Positions 45,566-56,650 are shown, numbered from the stretch's first letter. The stretch: 64,000 nt of DNA from Datisca glomerata (GCA_003255025.1 QANY01003934.1:186001-250000); one strand, 5' to 3'. Notes: a model not told the origin generated them from the letters alone. Program-made: numbers and translations.

Positions 45566-46256
45566 TGTTGATGTGAAAAATATGTCAGCATCGATTGTCG
45601 AGAGTATTTTCACGCGTCGCTCAGTGATTCATCAAGGGGTCTGCAAAAATTAAGAACGATCATGAAAAGCAGTAGGCAGGGCATCAGGGGTTCCCCACCT
45701 ACCTTACTCCGGCGATCAAGTCAGTAGAATGTTTAAATAATATTAAGAGTTAGCAGTGTGGAGAATTACTTCCCATTACATGAGGATCATCATATATTTA
45801 TAATGGTTTTCTATATCAGTCAAACATTCTGGTTCAATGTATCTTCCTATTTGATCTGGTAAGAATGAAGATATTTAATGAGAATATTTCCAAAATCAGG
45901 ATATTTTGGTTATAAACTTATCCTCTTCAACAACTCTTGTTAACCTATCATTTTTCTTATATGACTGATTATCATATTTTTGTTGTGTCGGAGAAATGAT
46001 TTTGGCTATCATGAGTATCTATGATCCTGAGTATGAGAGGACATCGGTCATCCACGTGACCTTAGAGTGTAAGCATAGGTAGGGTCGTAACCATCACCTC
46101 GGTCGTAGAGGGTGCCTCAGTCATCATGATAACCTCGATCAAAAAAGAGTCATTGGGTTGGACTTAATGCGGGCCCTCCTTTGGAATGAGAGTATTGAGT
46201 CTTTCTCATAAATATCATTTAATGTGCCTTAACCCATGTATTTTTTCTCCCCTATG
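45566..46256 (-). repeat. LTR (5' LTR in element orientation)
   Basis: Direct repeat of 41317-42001. The terminal CA/TG at 46255-46256 has decayed compared with the other LTR. Confidence 0.75.
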
Positions 46257-46366
46257 AGGCACAAACACAATCCACGTGATACAACATTATTGGATATAAT
46301 AAAAAATTATCCAATAAAGTTTAGTCACGTGAGTTGTGCTGGGTGCACGTGCACGACTTATGACAA
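46257..46366. mobile_element. Right piece of the foldback MITE
   Basis: 'ccacgtgatacaac' and 'ttattggata' pair with 'tatccaataa' and 'gtcacgtg' around an A-rich loop near 46305. Further out 'gcacaa' pairs with 'ttgtgc', and TGCACGACTTATGACAA (46350-46366) pairs with 41300-41316. Joined, the two pieces make a palindromic MITE of about 125 bp. Confidence 0.65.
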
Positions 46367-46733
46367 ATAATACTGTTCTATTATCTTGTCAAATTAGTCC
46401 ATCACATCTTTATTAACAGAATATAGTTTCCAGTTCTATGAAGTATATTCTTAGTTCAATTGTTCCTTTATAAACCAGCTTTGAGAATTCTGTTGGATAA
46501 CTCGAAGGGATCGTATATTTTTTTTCTTTTATTGAATTTGCCAAAAGAGGAGGAAAAGAAGTTGGTGGTTAACGGGCGATCATCAAGAATATGTTATTTA
46601 AAATAAATAAAAAATGATTAAGGATGAAAGAAAAATGAAAAATAGCCACCCAAATTTGAAGAAAAGAAAAAATCTCGCTCCACGCGCGTCAGTGAAGTTT
46701 TAAATTTTTGTCCGCAAAATTTATATAATATAT

Positions 46734-46929
46734 GGGAGAACTGTAAAAATGGCCCATTTCCTAGCTGAAATTACAAAAATGTCCAGAAATTTGTTTGCAA
46801 AAATGACCGAAATATGGTAAATAATATACTTACCACCGTCTAATTTTGGTACATAAATCATTTAGCACGGTCCTTTACGACCATTTTTGTAAATAAAAAA
46901 ATTTTCGGTCATTTTTGTAACTCCTCCCC
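46734..46929. mobile_element. Small TIR element (196 bp)
   Basis: Ends GGGAGAACTGTAAAAATGGCC and, inverted, GGAGTTACAAAAATGACC. 'aaaaatgaccg' and 'cggtcatttttg' recur inside. Noncoding. The 46640-46733 flank is similar, inverted, to 28060-28190. Confidence 0.55.
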
Positions 46930-46934
46930 AAAAA

Positions 46935-47250
46935 CTTGTATTTTCTTACTATTTTTTCTAATATATACCGTACATATAAAATATATTGCAAAAATTATAC
47001 ATGCATAAATAATATATGCCAAATGTCTAATATAAACTACTAAAATTAGGAAAAGTGACGCGTGTCAAAGTTCATTTTTTTCAAAGACCATGTCATTTGT
47101 TACATCTTATGTTTTTAACATTTGTGAACATTTTGTATGAATTTTTTTAAAGTTGGTTATCTAATAACATTACCAGTGGTTAACTGGGATTTTTCAGTTG
47201 GGCCTGTTTACAATCCTTAGCCCATTACTGAAAACGAATGAGCCGTGATC
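46935..47250. other. AT-rich spacer before the tRNA gene
   Basis: No open frame or repeat of note apart from 'gtgacgcgtgtcaaagttc' at 47055. Confidence 0.5.
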
Positions 47251-47258
47251 GAAAATAC

Positions 47259-47263
47259 AAAAA
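47259..47263 (-). terminator. RNA polymerase III terminator
   Basis: Five A on the plus strand (TTTTT on the transcribed strand), 8 nt after the tRNA 3' end. A TTTT at 47252-47255 is a back-up. Confidence 0.75.
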
Positions 47264-47271
47264 CCGGGAGT

Positions 47272-47343
47272 TGAACCCGACGTGAATCGAACACGCAACC
47301 TTCTGATCTGGAGTCAGACGCGCTACCATTGCGCCACGGATCC
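47272..47343 (-). tRNA. tRNA-Trp (anticodon CCA)
   Basis: A 72 nt cloverleaf on the minus strand. The acceptor stem GGATCCG pairs with CGGGTTC (two G-U pairs), the discriminator is A, the D arm is GCGC-AATGGTA-GCGC, the anticodon arm is TCTGA-CTCCAGA-TCAGA with CCA at 47309-47311, the variable loop is AGGTT and the T arm is GCGTG-TTCGATT-CACGT. There is no intron and CCA is not encoded, as expected for a eukaryotic nuclear gene. Box A (TGGCGCAATGG) and box B (GTTCGATTC) are intact, a T5 terminator follows, and CAA words lie just upstream, as in many plant tRNA genes. All stems are intact, so it is probably functional. Confidence 0.97.
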
Positions 47344-47349
47344 ATTGGT

Positions 47350-48200
47350 GATTGTTATGTAACAATATTAGTAATTCTCGATAAAAAATTTAAACTAACC
47401 AGCTGTCCATCAGGATTGAAATTCGCGTGTTGGTTAAATGTATCATACATTTTAGCTCTTTATTTTTACTTTTTCAACTCAACTCTTCTCGGTCGCTAAA
47501 GACCTGAATGACATAACGTGTCACATCTTTCATTGTTTAGCAGATAGAAAAACTCGTTCTCATTAGAACCTTACAGTTATGTTTGAGCAGATTATGTCTC
47601 AAATAGGAAAAAACAATTGTTTGTGCAAGTTATATGGAGGTTGGGTCTGTTAGAGAATAGCTTGTTAAGATCTCAAGAATTTTTGTTGAAACATCAAAAA
47701 AATAAAAAATTAATGGAAGTATTTATGAATTAATGATGATAGATCATTTTGTAGAACTTAGCAGTTGGCCTTCCAAATTCACACAATTATTAAAGAAAAA
47801 GTTCATTTTTTATTATGTCTTTATTTTCTCTTTAATGATAAAATATTGGAGAGAATAAGATATTTTTCTTATTGCGTGATATGGTGACCGTAGCCATATA
47901 TAGACAATAATCATGTTGTCTTTGGGTATGTTTATTTTAACCCATTATAAAAATTAAAATTACCCTTGATTCTCTACATATTAAAAGCTCACATTCTATC
48001 AGATATATTAAAACTCAAATTAAAAACTTATCAGCTCACTTGCAAGACATAATTATTCAAATAATTACACTAAATAGATAACTTTTGTAAACCTCACTTT
48101 AAAAAATATTAGATTTTTTTTTAACTTTAGAGTGATAGATAACTTTTGGTGCCCCATCATCAATCATTTATCGATAAAAAATTAAAGAGACAATATTACT
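47350..48200. other. AT-rich spacer upstream of the tRNA gene
   Basis: No coding or repeat structure seen, apart from A/T tracts. Ends at the MULE target duplication. Confidence 0.5.
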
Positions 48201-48205
48201 CTTAT

Positions 48206-48214
48206 TTTATTTTT
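48206..48214 (+). repeat. MULE target-site duplication, left
   Basis: tttattttt; 8 of 9 bases equal tttattctt at 54158-54166. Confidence 0.75.
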
Positions 48215-48653
48215 GGGTTAATTATAACAGGCCCCCGACCTTTGGCGGATATACTAAAACCCCACATTACCTTTAAAATCAAGCATAAAACCCTCTCACT
48301 TTTAAATGTCTTTCAACAATGCATCCTACCATGACTTCCGTCTAAAAACCTGAAGGAAGTCAAAACACGTGACTTACACGGGCTCTCCCCCACCAACCCA
48401 CTTTCGATGTGTAACTTAACACCGACAATGGGGTAAATTAACACTTCATTGCCAAGTGTAAGTCATCAACGAGCTTTCCCCACCAACCCACTTTCGGTGG
48501 GGAAAAGAGACCCTTCGTGTACTCTATCATTCATGAAGGGTTTTCTTTGAAATTCTCTCCCTTCATTAAGGTACCCTTCGTATATTGAGAATCTTTTGTG
48601 TATTGAGAAATCTTCGTGGACTGAGAAACCTTTGAAATTCTTCATCTTCTTCG

Positions 48654-48762
48654 ATGGTGGTGCGCAGAAGAAGAGGTGGAAAAGGCCATCGTCGTGGACA
48701 AGGATGAGGCCGTGGACGAGACAGTGAGGGTCTCTAAGCTCGAAGTCTTGAGAGTGAAGGTA
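48654..48762 (+). pseudogene. Possible MULE first exon
   Basis: Just inside the left TIR an ATG opens a short Arg/Gly-rich frame (VVRRRRGGKGHRRG), interrupted by a TGA, with a reasonable splice donor (AAG|gtaaatgg) at about 48760. First-exon status is inferred from position only. Confidence 0.3.
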
Positions 48763-49269
48763 AATGGTTTTGCAATCTATTTCTCTACTTTTATACTATT
48801 TTCAAAAAGAGTGGTCCCTAATTTTTTACTAATTTGTCTTGGGATGTGTAGTCTGATTTAGGGTTTCATAATCTAGTTTAGGGTTTTGCATTCTAGTTTA
48901 GGGTTTGACCGTACACTAATTAAGGTTTTATTATTTTATTTGTAGTATTATATTCTAAGTTGGTGTATTTGTAGTGTATTCTATATTGTTTTTCTATGCT
49001 CTTTATATTGTAGTGTATTATGAGATTAAATACTGTAGTGATCAAATATTGTCTTCCATACTGAGATTCTGAGATTACATAGTGTAGTGTACCATTAGAT
49101 TTATTTGCATATTGTTTTGATAGGCTGAGATTGCATACTGTCTTTCAGACTAAGATTTTGAAATTGCTTACTGTAGTGTATTCTGAGATGTATTTGCATG
49201 TTGTTGTCTGTAGTGTATTCAAGTGATTCTGATGATCCTGATTTTACTGAGACCGTGTCAGATGATGGT

Positions 49270-50571
49270 TGATAGTTCGTAAATTATACATTTCTTTTAT
49301 TATTATTTCTCCGGTATTTATTCTGTTAATCATGTTTTGTGGGAGGATCTTACTTAATTTTCATTTTATGGTTCTGGGACAGGAAAGAAGCAAAAATAAA
49401 GGTAAAAGATTTGATTTTGTTGATGCTGGGTTATAAAGGAATTCTGCCACTTTGTTGGTACATTAGTCGTGGGCAAGGCTTGTTTGCTGCCTACGAATTA
49501 AAAAGAACGACATATCAGATTTTGATTTTGTTTAAATTTGAAAAACTTCCTATCTATTTTGGAAGTTATTGTTGGGCCAATCAGGGAAGTCAAATTTGAG
49601 GAGGAATGATCTATAATAGGGATACAGTTATCTTTTCCTATTTTATCTAGGTTTAGGAGTTTATCAAGGGATATATATATTTTGTTTTGGGGTCGGTTAA
49701 GGGGGGACTTCTCGATTATCTTGAAAATTTTATTTGTTTTTCCTTGGCAATTATTATTCAAACCTGGAACTACTATTTACTCAATTATGAGTAGCTAGAT
49801 CTCTTATCCAGTCACATGTTAATTGAAGATTGGTATTTAAAGGATTGTGAGATCTGAATTTATTTTTATTCTTTTATTATTTTTATGTTTGTGCAATTCT
49901 ATACTTCATATTATTAGTGTTGATTTAGTTTTTTGCAAAAATGGCCAGTTGCATGAATTAAATAACACTATACAGCCAATTAGAAATTCATATCCATAGT
50001 CGTATGACTTTCCAATATTATGGAAAAAGGAATCCTCAGAAAATATCTTAGGATTGTGGAATCTAACTTAAATAAACACCCGTTTTGGTGTTTATTGGTT
50101 AGAATCAGGTTTCTCTAGTTTCTAATGCTATTGATAAATTAAAATCTAAGAATTTCTCTAGGTTTATTTATTAGTTAGAGAATAGTTAATCCGCTCAACC
50201 GAATTATTCTACGATTTAAGGAAAAATTGATTATACAAGACTGACCGATAATTATAACTGATTCATTTAATTAATAAAAATAATTCTTCGCTTCAATGAT
50301 CAATTCACCAATCTGAAAATTAAACCTTTGGCTAGATACTTTGATAAATTGATTTTCTCTTTGATTGACTTAATTCTGTTAGTTTAATTTAATTTAGTTT
50401 ATTATCATTGATTTTTATAATTTCTAAAATCCTTTTGATTAGATGGTTTAATCCTTGGTTAGAGAAGAATTGAAATCATCCATTTCCTTGAGGAGACGAT
50501 CTTACTCACCATTACTGCAATATATCTACTTTAGGACTGAGTTAGTTTTTTTGTGGATTCGACACCCATCA
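49270..50571 (+). mobile_element. Solo LTR inserted in the MULE transposase gene
   Basis: 1302 bp beginning TGATAGTTCG and ending CACCCATCA, flanked by perfect 5 bp duplications ATGGT (49265-49269 and 50572-50576). The sequence before the closing end ('gaggagacgatcttactc', 'ttgtggattcgacaccc') is of the type seen at 3' ends of plant Ty3/gypsy LTRs. No internal region is present, so it results from LTR-LTR recombination. It interrupts the acidic N-terminal part of the MULE protein (SDSDDPDFTE before, TDDELFES after). Open frames inside it (49339-49599, 49498-49761) are artefacts. Confidence 0.85.
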
Positions 50572-50589
50572 ATGGTTAAGCAACTGATG

Positions 50590-52388
50590 ATGAGTTGTTT
50601 GAGTCAATGGTTGAACCAGAAATAGAACATAGTTTTACTTATACTGATTTTAATGTAGTTGAAACTGAGGAGGACAACTCAGATGAATTAAAAAGTTTGG
50701 ATAGTGAGTAAGATAGAGATGGTGTAAGGTGTAGGAATAGACCTAGGAATCTTGAGTTTTTTCCCGAAACGAATATGAGAGATGTTCAATTCAAATGGGG
50801 CATGTTATTGGGTCTGCAACTGAGTTTAGGAAGGCTGTAAAGGAATACTCTATTAAGAGTGGTAGGGTTCTAAGATTTGTGAAGAATGATAGGGACAAGA
50901 TTAGGGCTGCTTGTTCTAATGGGTGTCCATGGTTTGTCCATAATTACAGTAGGACATTTGGGAATAGATTCGCCAATTCAAATTGGTATTCACAACAATA
51001 TATGAGGTTGTTGAGAAATGCACCTCACATGAGTGTAGATGCCATGCAAAATGCTATACAGAATGATCCTATGATGTTGGTGTCAAGGATGCAAGTTTGG
51101 AAGCCAAGAGAAATGCTACACTTGTGATTCAAGGATCATATGATGGCCAATTTAGCCAACTGTGGGATTATATTGAGGAGCTAAAAAGGGTTAATGGGAA
51201 TTGTTCTTTTTTATGAAAATTGAGACTGGTAGAGGCAGTAGACCTAAGTTTCAAATGTTGTATATTTGTTTGAGAGCCTTTAAAAATGGCTTTAAAGAGG
51301 GTTGCTGGCTAGTGATTGGTCTGGATGAGTGTCACATCAAAGGTCCCCATCTAGGACAATTATTAACTATAGTGAGAATAGATTGGAATAACTTCCAAAT
51401 TGCTTATGCTATAGTGGAGGTTGAAAACTGAGAATCCTGGGAGTGGTTTTTGACTGCTTTGATTGATGATCTTGGAATTGTAAACAGTTATGCATGGACA
51501 TTTATAAGTGATAAGCAAAAAGGGTTGAAGTGTGCACTGAAAAACTTAGTACTCAATTCAGAGCATAGAAGTTGTGTGCGCCATATGAATGTAAATTTTA
51601 AGGAGGATTTCAAAGGTCTTGCACTAAAAATAGACTGTAGAGCTGTGCTAGGAGTACTATAGTAGTTCAATTCTTGTCTGAAATGGAGAAGCTTAAGGAA
51701 GAACTTTTAGGGGCTTATGAATGGTTGTCTGCAAATCCTCATGCTTCATGGACTATATCTCACTTTCAGACCTTTACCAAGAACAATATGCTGTCAAACA
51801 ACCTTTGTGAATTCATTTAATGCTGCAATTTTGGAAGCTAGGGATAGGCCTATCCTGACTATGTTTGAAAAAATCAGGTTATATTTGATGATTCAAATGA
51901 CAAAGAAAAGAGAGAGTGTTTCTAAGTAGAATTGTAATGTGTCTCCAAAAACGCGTGCATTAGTTGAGAAGAATAAAATAAATAGTGCATTTTGTCTACC
52001 TATATGGGCAGGAAGAGGGAAATTTGACGTGTTTCATGCTACTGGGCCAGCTAGTATAGTAAACTTGGAGGCAAAGACTTGTACTTGTAGGAAACAGAAT
52101 CTCACTAGCATTCCATGTAGTCAGGCCATAGCTGCCTTAAGCTATAAACTAGATGATCATCTTGCATATGTGTATAATTGTTATACAAAAGAGGCCTATT
52201 TGAAGATATATGGGCCTGCCATTAGGTCCATGACCAGTTCAGAATTGTGGCACAAATCTTCTAGACCACTACTAATTCCTCCTACTTACCATAAACAACT
52301 TAGGAGACCTACGAAATTGAGGACTAGGGAGACTGGTGAACCTTCTAGCTCCTCTGCAGTGCATATAGTAAATCCAAGACTGGTATAG
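50590..52388 (+). pseudogene. MULE transposase (MURA type), broken
   Basis: Plus strand, several frames. An acidic N-terminus (to 50700) is followed by the MuDR DNA-binding-like domain (50795-51127: FRKAVKEYSIKSGRVLRF, CSNGCPWFV). The DDE core is at 51201-51662, with the first Asp in IGLDECHIKG (51324), AYAIVEVEN before the TGA at 51429, and the Asp of ISDKQKGL (about 51508). A C-terminal part follows to 52388 with a SWIM zinc finger, CTCRKQNLTSIPCSQ. The normal ligand pattern is CxC...CxH; here the final His is Gln. At least three stops or frameshifts (51128, 51429, 51662-51720, 51927) separate the pieces. It would bind TIRs and cut DNA if intact. Confidence 0.85.
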
Positions 52389-52529
52389 AAATGAAATGAA
52401 AACAATATGGTGAATTTGGTACAATAAACGTGCATGTAATAGGAGAAATGTACAAAAACAGTTAATACAATTAATTATTTTTTGTTTGTTAAATTGTCGT
52501 GTTTAAGTATGTTCCGTTGTTTAATTGTA

Positions 52530-52975
52530 GGCTTCACAAGCATCTAGATCAGTGGCTTCACAGATTTCTGAACCAGTGGCTACACAGAATGCTTCCCAGA
52601 TGCCAATAGTTAATACAATTAATTTATGTTTAATTTGTTAACTTAGATATTTATGATATATAATATGGTTTTATTGTTTAATTGTAGGCTTCTCGACTAT
52701 TGGAAAATGCATCCTAGAGGTCTGAACCAGTGACAAATGCATCATCTCAGAGGTCTGAACCAGTAGCAAATGACACCCAAATGTCTAAACTAGTACAACC
52801 ATCACTTTCTGAACCAGTAGCAAATGGCACCCAAATGTTTGAATCAACGTACGTCTCTCAATCTCCTACCTTGGTGACATCTCCCATGTCAATGATAGTC
52901 CTTAAGAAGCAGTGCACCCGAAAGTCAACCAGAGCATTATTCACAATGCAAGTTGAACGCCTTTCTTCCCCTTAG
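52530..52975 (+). pseudogene. C-terminal exons of the MULE gene, with duplicated exon start
   Basis: Two splice acceptors of the same form, 'gtttaattgtag|gcttc', occur at about 52530 and 52687. Each is followed by Ser/Gln/Ala-rich sequence (ASQASRSVASQISEPV; then SQRSEPVANDTQMSK). The second part continues open to TAG at 52973. Low-complexity Ser-rich tails are usual in MURA proteins. A segment of about 150 bp including intron end and exon start has apparently been duplicated. Whether it was spliced to the upstream transposase is inference. Confidence 0.4.
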
Positions 52976-53341
52976 ATTGTATAATTTGAACAATGATTGT
53001 CATCTTTTTGTGGATATTTTGTGAGATATGTTCTGGGAACTTCGAACGATGATTCTGTGAAAATTTTGTGGATATTCTGTATGTTTATAGTTTTTGAAGG
53101 GGATAGTTATTTTTTTATGATAGTAAATAGTGAAGGATGTTTGTGATTTTTTGGAATGATGTTTGGGATTTTATGATAATTATGAATGATGTATGATTAT
53201 GAAGTATGAATGTTGTTAATTATATTTAGGAATATTATTCTCTCTCTCAACTCAAGGATTAAAATTTGTAAATGAAAATTTAACTTTAACTTATCATTGA
53301 TTAAAATAGCTTATAATTGAAGTACACAAATATCATCAACG

Positions 53342-53801
53342 TCATAACCTAAACCAAAGCTTAAATACAAGACAAATACCCCTAAAACTTGAAAACATCA
53401 ACAACAAGCATATGTACATCATCAACTTCTTTATCTTGGATCTTAACATTTTATTTTCATGCTCAACTCGGGTCATTTCTCTTAATAACACAGGGATAAT
53501 ATTTTTTGCTCTTTCACACATGGGTGGGTCGGACCATATAAAAAACATGCATTCTCCATAGTTCTGCAAAGAAAAAAAATCAACATAATTAACAAAAAAT
53601 TATAAGAAAATAAAGCTTCTAATTTTAGTTAATATGGAGGTTCCAATTTAAATACAAAATTGAGGTTGGAGAAGTGAAAATTTCCCTTCCAAACTAACCT
53701 ATTTTTTTAGAACATGCATAAAACCTTCTTCCTCGGTTCAAATCAGTCCAAGAGATTTTCACTTCTAAATGAATACCACGGTAGCATATTGGAGCTCCCA
53801 T
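53342..53801 (-). CDS. GRF-type zinc-finger protein, two exons, inside the MULE
   Basis: Exon 1 (53801-53699) starts MGAPICYRGIHLEV and continues SWTDLNRGRRFYACSKK. Exon 2 (53563-53342) reads NYGECMFFIWSDPPMC, then a charged heptad-like stretch (EMTRVEHENKMLRSKIKKL) and a hydrophobic tail (YICLLLMFSSF) like a C-terminal membrane anchor. Together these are the plant GRF zinc finger (C-x-C, N-x-GRRF-x-x-C, C-x-F-F-x-W) plus coiled coil. The acceptor (TTTTTTTCTTTGCAG) is strong and the donor is AG|GTTAGT. With these sites the phases do not match (103 nt exon 1), implying a 1-2 nt indel, perhaps in the A7 run, or a different donor. The second zinc ligand is Arg (CYR rather than CYC). It lies between the transposase and right TIR on the opposite strand and is probably a pseudogene. 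Confidence 0.65.
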
Positions 53802-54157
53802 GAGGAAAAAAGAAGAAAAAAGGAAGGAATTGAGTTGCATGGTAAGCAGAAAAAAAGAAGAAAATGGGAAAGGAGGGGTTCATTTAGGTGCCAATTCTTA
53901 TAGGAAATATGAGTTGGTGGGTGAGAGACCTTTAATGGCTTACACATGGTAAGGGGCATTGGATTACCTCATTGTCTACTAAAAAAATACACGTGTAAGT
54001 CACACGCATTGACTTTTTTTAGTTTTTTTAGACGGAAGTCACGCTAGAGTGCATTGTTGAAAATAATTAAAGATGGGGGTGTTTTTTGCAAGATTCTAAA
54101 GATTTAGGGGCCAAATGGTACAATCGCACAAAGGTTAGGGTTCACTGTAATTAACTC

Positions 54158-54166
54158 TTTATTCTT
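54158..54166 (+). repeat. MULE target-site duplication, right
   Basis: tttattctt, paired with 48206-48214. Confidence 0.75.
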
Positions 54167-54261
54167 TTTTTACAGATTTTTCCAATCAAATTAATTTTTA
54201 TATTTTGATTAATTTTAACATAATTAATTTTAAGGATATCTATCTCTTAATTTTAGCTAGT

Positions 54262-54740
54262 CAAATATCTCCTTGTGCGGTTTTTTGAGCGGTGTTTTAG
54301 TGTTTTTTTTAATATTTCTATGTTTGAGTGGTTTCTACTAATTTTTAATATTCAATTTTTTTTATTCATGTTAGCATTAATTGACTCCATATAATTATAC
54401 AATTTGATAAATAGTCAATCAATGATATATTCTATGTATACCCAAATTTTTTGAAAACATCCCTTAAATTTGTCTATTTAACATTAATCAAAAATTAAAA
54501 CACCTACTTAAGTAGAATTGATTTCTTGTGCGATTTTTTGGGCGGTTTTTTAGTGTTTTTCAAATATTTTGAGTTTTAGCGATTTCTACCAAATTTTAAA
54601 ATTTTAAATTTTTTTATTGATGTCCAGTATTAAATGACTCCCTATAACTTAGCAATTGGATGAGTAGTCAATCAATAATATATTCTATATCTACCCAATT
54701 TTTTTAAAATACATCTTAAATAGATTAAGGACATTTTGAT
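54262..54740. repeat. ~255 bp tandem duplication
   Basis: 54270-54490 and 54523-54740 are imperfect copies ('cttgtgcggttttttgagcgg' / 'cttgtgcgattttttgggcgg'; 'agtcaatcaatgatatattc'). Confidence 0.8.
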
Positions 54741-56290
54741 CAATAATTATTGACATTTCTAGTAACTTGTTATTTACTAAAATTCTAAAAAAACCTGACA
54801 TTTCTTAAAACATCACCCCTAAACTTGTCTAGATGTATAAATTTCTCTAATTCACATATATGCCCATCGTTGGTTTAAGAATTCAATAATCTCTCACTTG
54901 GGTTATATGTTAACCTTATAATTATCTTTTACAAAATAACCGAATGAGCTCAACTTTTCCGTCAACATTGCTCTTCTCTTTCCTAGCAGAGAATTCTGGG
55001 ACTGTGATTTGAATCTTAAATAGACCCAAAGAGAAAGCATTTGGTTCTTGATTACTTTTATTAATTGAGTCATTGTTTCTCTTCTCACTAGAACTTGAAT
55101 CTCCAATTAACAAAAATACTTCTGCTTGTACCTCCTCCAGTACTTACTACATGTATCAAAATCACGACCATTTATTTCAAGCTAATGAGATTTTACTCTA
55201 GAAGTCCCTCCAGCAAAATCTCTCTCACGAAATTTACACTTGAAATGATTATTTAACTATTTAGTATACTCCCAAAACTTATCATTTTTCTCACCATGAT
55301 AAACAAATTAAAAAATTCTGAATTTGAATCAACAAAATCTAAGCACAATCAAAGCTCATATCATTCAAAATCAACTAAGTCAAATTTAAACCAAATTCAG
55401 AATTAACAAAAAAACAAATTCAGAATCAACAGAAATCATATTCAATTCATAGAACAATCAAACTATAGTTATTTGACATTTACAACGCGCTTGATATAAT
55501 TTCCTTCTTCAGGTCACATGTATAAATCACCTTGGAAAATTCAAACTATAGTTATTTGATGTATACGCATATTATACGTATTTTTACCAGCACTGCTTTA
55601 TAGTTTAAAGGAGACTAAATTGCAAATAACATCTGTATAGCTTGCACTTATTATAAAACATAACTTTATGCTTTGGGAAATTGTATACTACCAGAAATCT
55701 CCATTCTTAGCAGTGAGGGGTTAAATGTCACGGCCACACTTACACATATGATAGAGAAGGAAAAATATTGACGCGTCATCTCTCATGAGAATGGAGAAAA
55801 GTTGGACATTTTTAAAACTTTAAGGAGACTACAGAACATTATTTAAAAGTGAGGGACCAAAAAGTGTTGGGAAACTACAAACAAGATGAACAAAATCGCT
55901 GAAAAAGAGTATTCTTCTTAGAGGTTTATTTAACAATCAGAAAACTGAAGGTTTATATAACAATTAATCAGAGGATTTCAAATTCAACTTCAGCTTCTCA
56001 GAAACCATATTCATAGAACAAAATGGCTGAAAAAAGAGTATTCTTTTTTTTTCCAAAATGGAATGACCCACCAATCATATGTTAAAAACAGTTTTCTTCA
56101 CTTGTTGTAATTGCAAAAAACCATGAAGACTAGAAAATTACACTTCCTTATCATATGCGATCATCTAAAGGAATTTAACAATACCAAAAAGCTGATTAAG
56201 AATTCAGAACACCATTCACTGAACAAAGAAAACAATCAACTAAAGGAATCAAAACTAAGAAAACAATCAATTAAAGGAATTTAAGAATAC
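54740..56290. other. AT-rich intergenic sequence
   Basis: Overlapping frames at 54903-55113 (minus) have no recognisable features. Short duplicated words ('tcaaactatagttatttgat' at 55457 and 55541; 'acaatcaactaaaggaat' at 56232 and 56263). No gene seen. Confidence 0.45.
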
Positions 56291-56650
56291 CCAAAAGTTT
56301 ATGTCGTGTGGTGTTTATGTGCGTTTCGAAGAAGAAGACTTGAGAGAGACAAGTCTAATTTCTCATAAAACAATCGAAATTTGGAGTTTATAGAATCAAA
56401 ATTCAGAGTTTAAACCCGAGAGACAGAGAAGAGGTTTTCAATTCCGAGCTCTAATTCTAAGTTTCAAAGACCCGAGAGAGAGAGGACCATACCAGAATCT
56501 GGTCACCGATTACTTCTAAAATCTGTAGAAGAAGATGTGAGAGAGAGAGGAGTGAAAGACTGTCTTCTCCAAGAGAGAGAGAGAAGAATTAGGGTTTGGG
56601 CGTCTAATTCACCCCGTATGAACTAGTATTATACACGAATTATACGATTT
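56290..56650 (-). other. 5'-UTR-like GA-rich stretch
   Basis: The plus strand is GA-rich with several gagagag runs. Read on the minus strand it is CT-rich and resembles a plant 5' leader (TCTCTC tracts after 'aaaccctaattc'). No coding exon could be attached, so it may be the promoter-proximal end of a lost gene or element. Confidence 0.3.

Larger units (their letters stand above)
41317..46256 (-). mobile_element. LTR retrotransposon (Ty3/gypsy, probably Tat-like), minus strand
   Basis: Two LTRs (41317-42001 and 45566-46256) share the same sequence in direct orientation with moderate divergence. On the minus strand the LTR begins TGTAAGGGAG and ends GCATCAACA. A polypurine tract (AAGAAGTGGGGGCAAAC, 42018-42002) precedes the 3' LTR, and CTTGACGCTGTCTGTAGGAA (45564-45545) follows the 5' LTR, like the conserved post-LTR word of plant Tat-lineage elements. 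The internal 3.56 kb has only a fragment of RT plus a tandem array, so it is non-autonomous or deleted. Target duplication is weak (gtgca versus aggca). Confidence 0.8.
48215..54157 (+). mobile_element. Mutator-like element (MULE) with long TIRs
   Basis: A 5.94 kb element. The TIRs (about 48215-48500 and 53870-54157) are recognisably inverted over nearly 290 bp, starting GGGTTAATTATAAC and GAGTTAATTACAGT. They share 'ttcaacaatgcay', 'tgacttccgtctaaaaa' and 'gtgacttacacg'. A 9 bp duplication flanks it, the Mutator hallmark. It carries a transposase region on the plus strand (50590-52975), a GRF zinc-finger gene on the minus strand (53342-53801) and a later solo LTR (49270-50571). The transposase is disrupted, so the copy is non-autonomous today. 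Confidence 0.9.

Noticed and set aside
52520..52975. An independent host gene downstream of the transposase
   Set aside because: Lies within the MULE boundaries and has the Ser-rich composition of a transposase tail.
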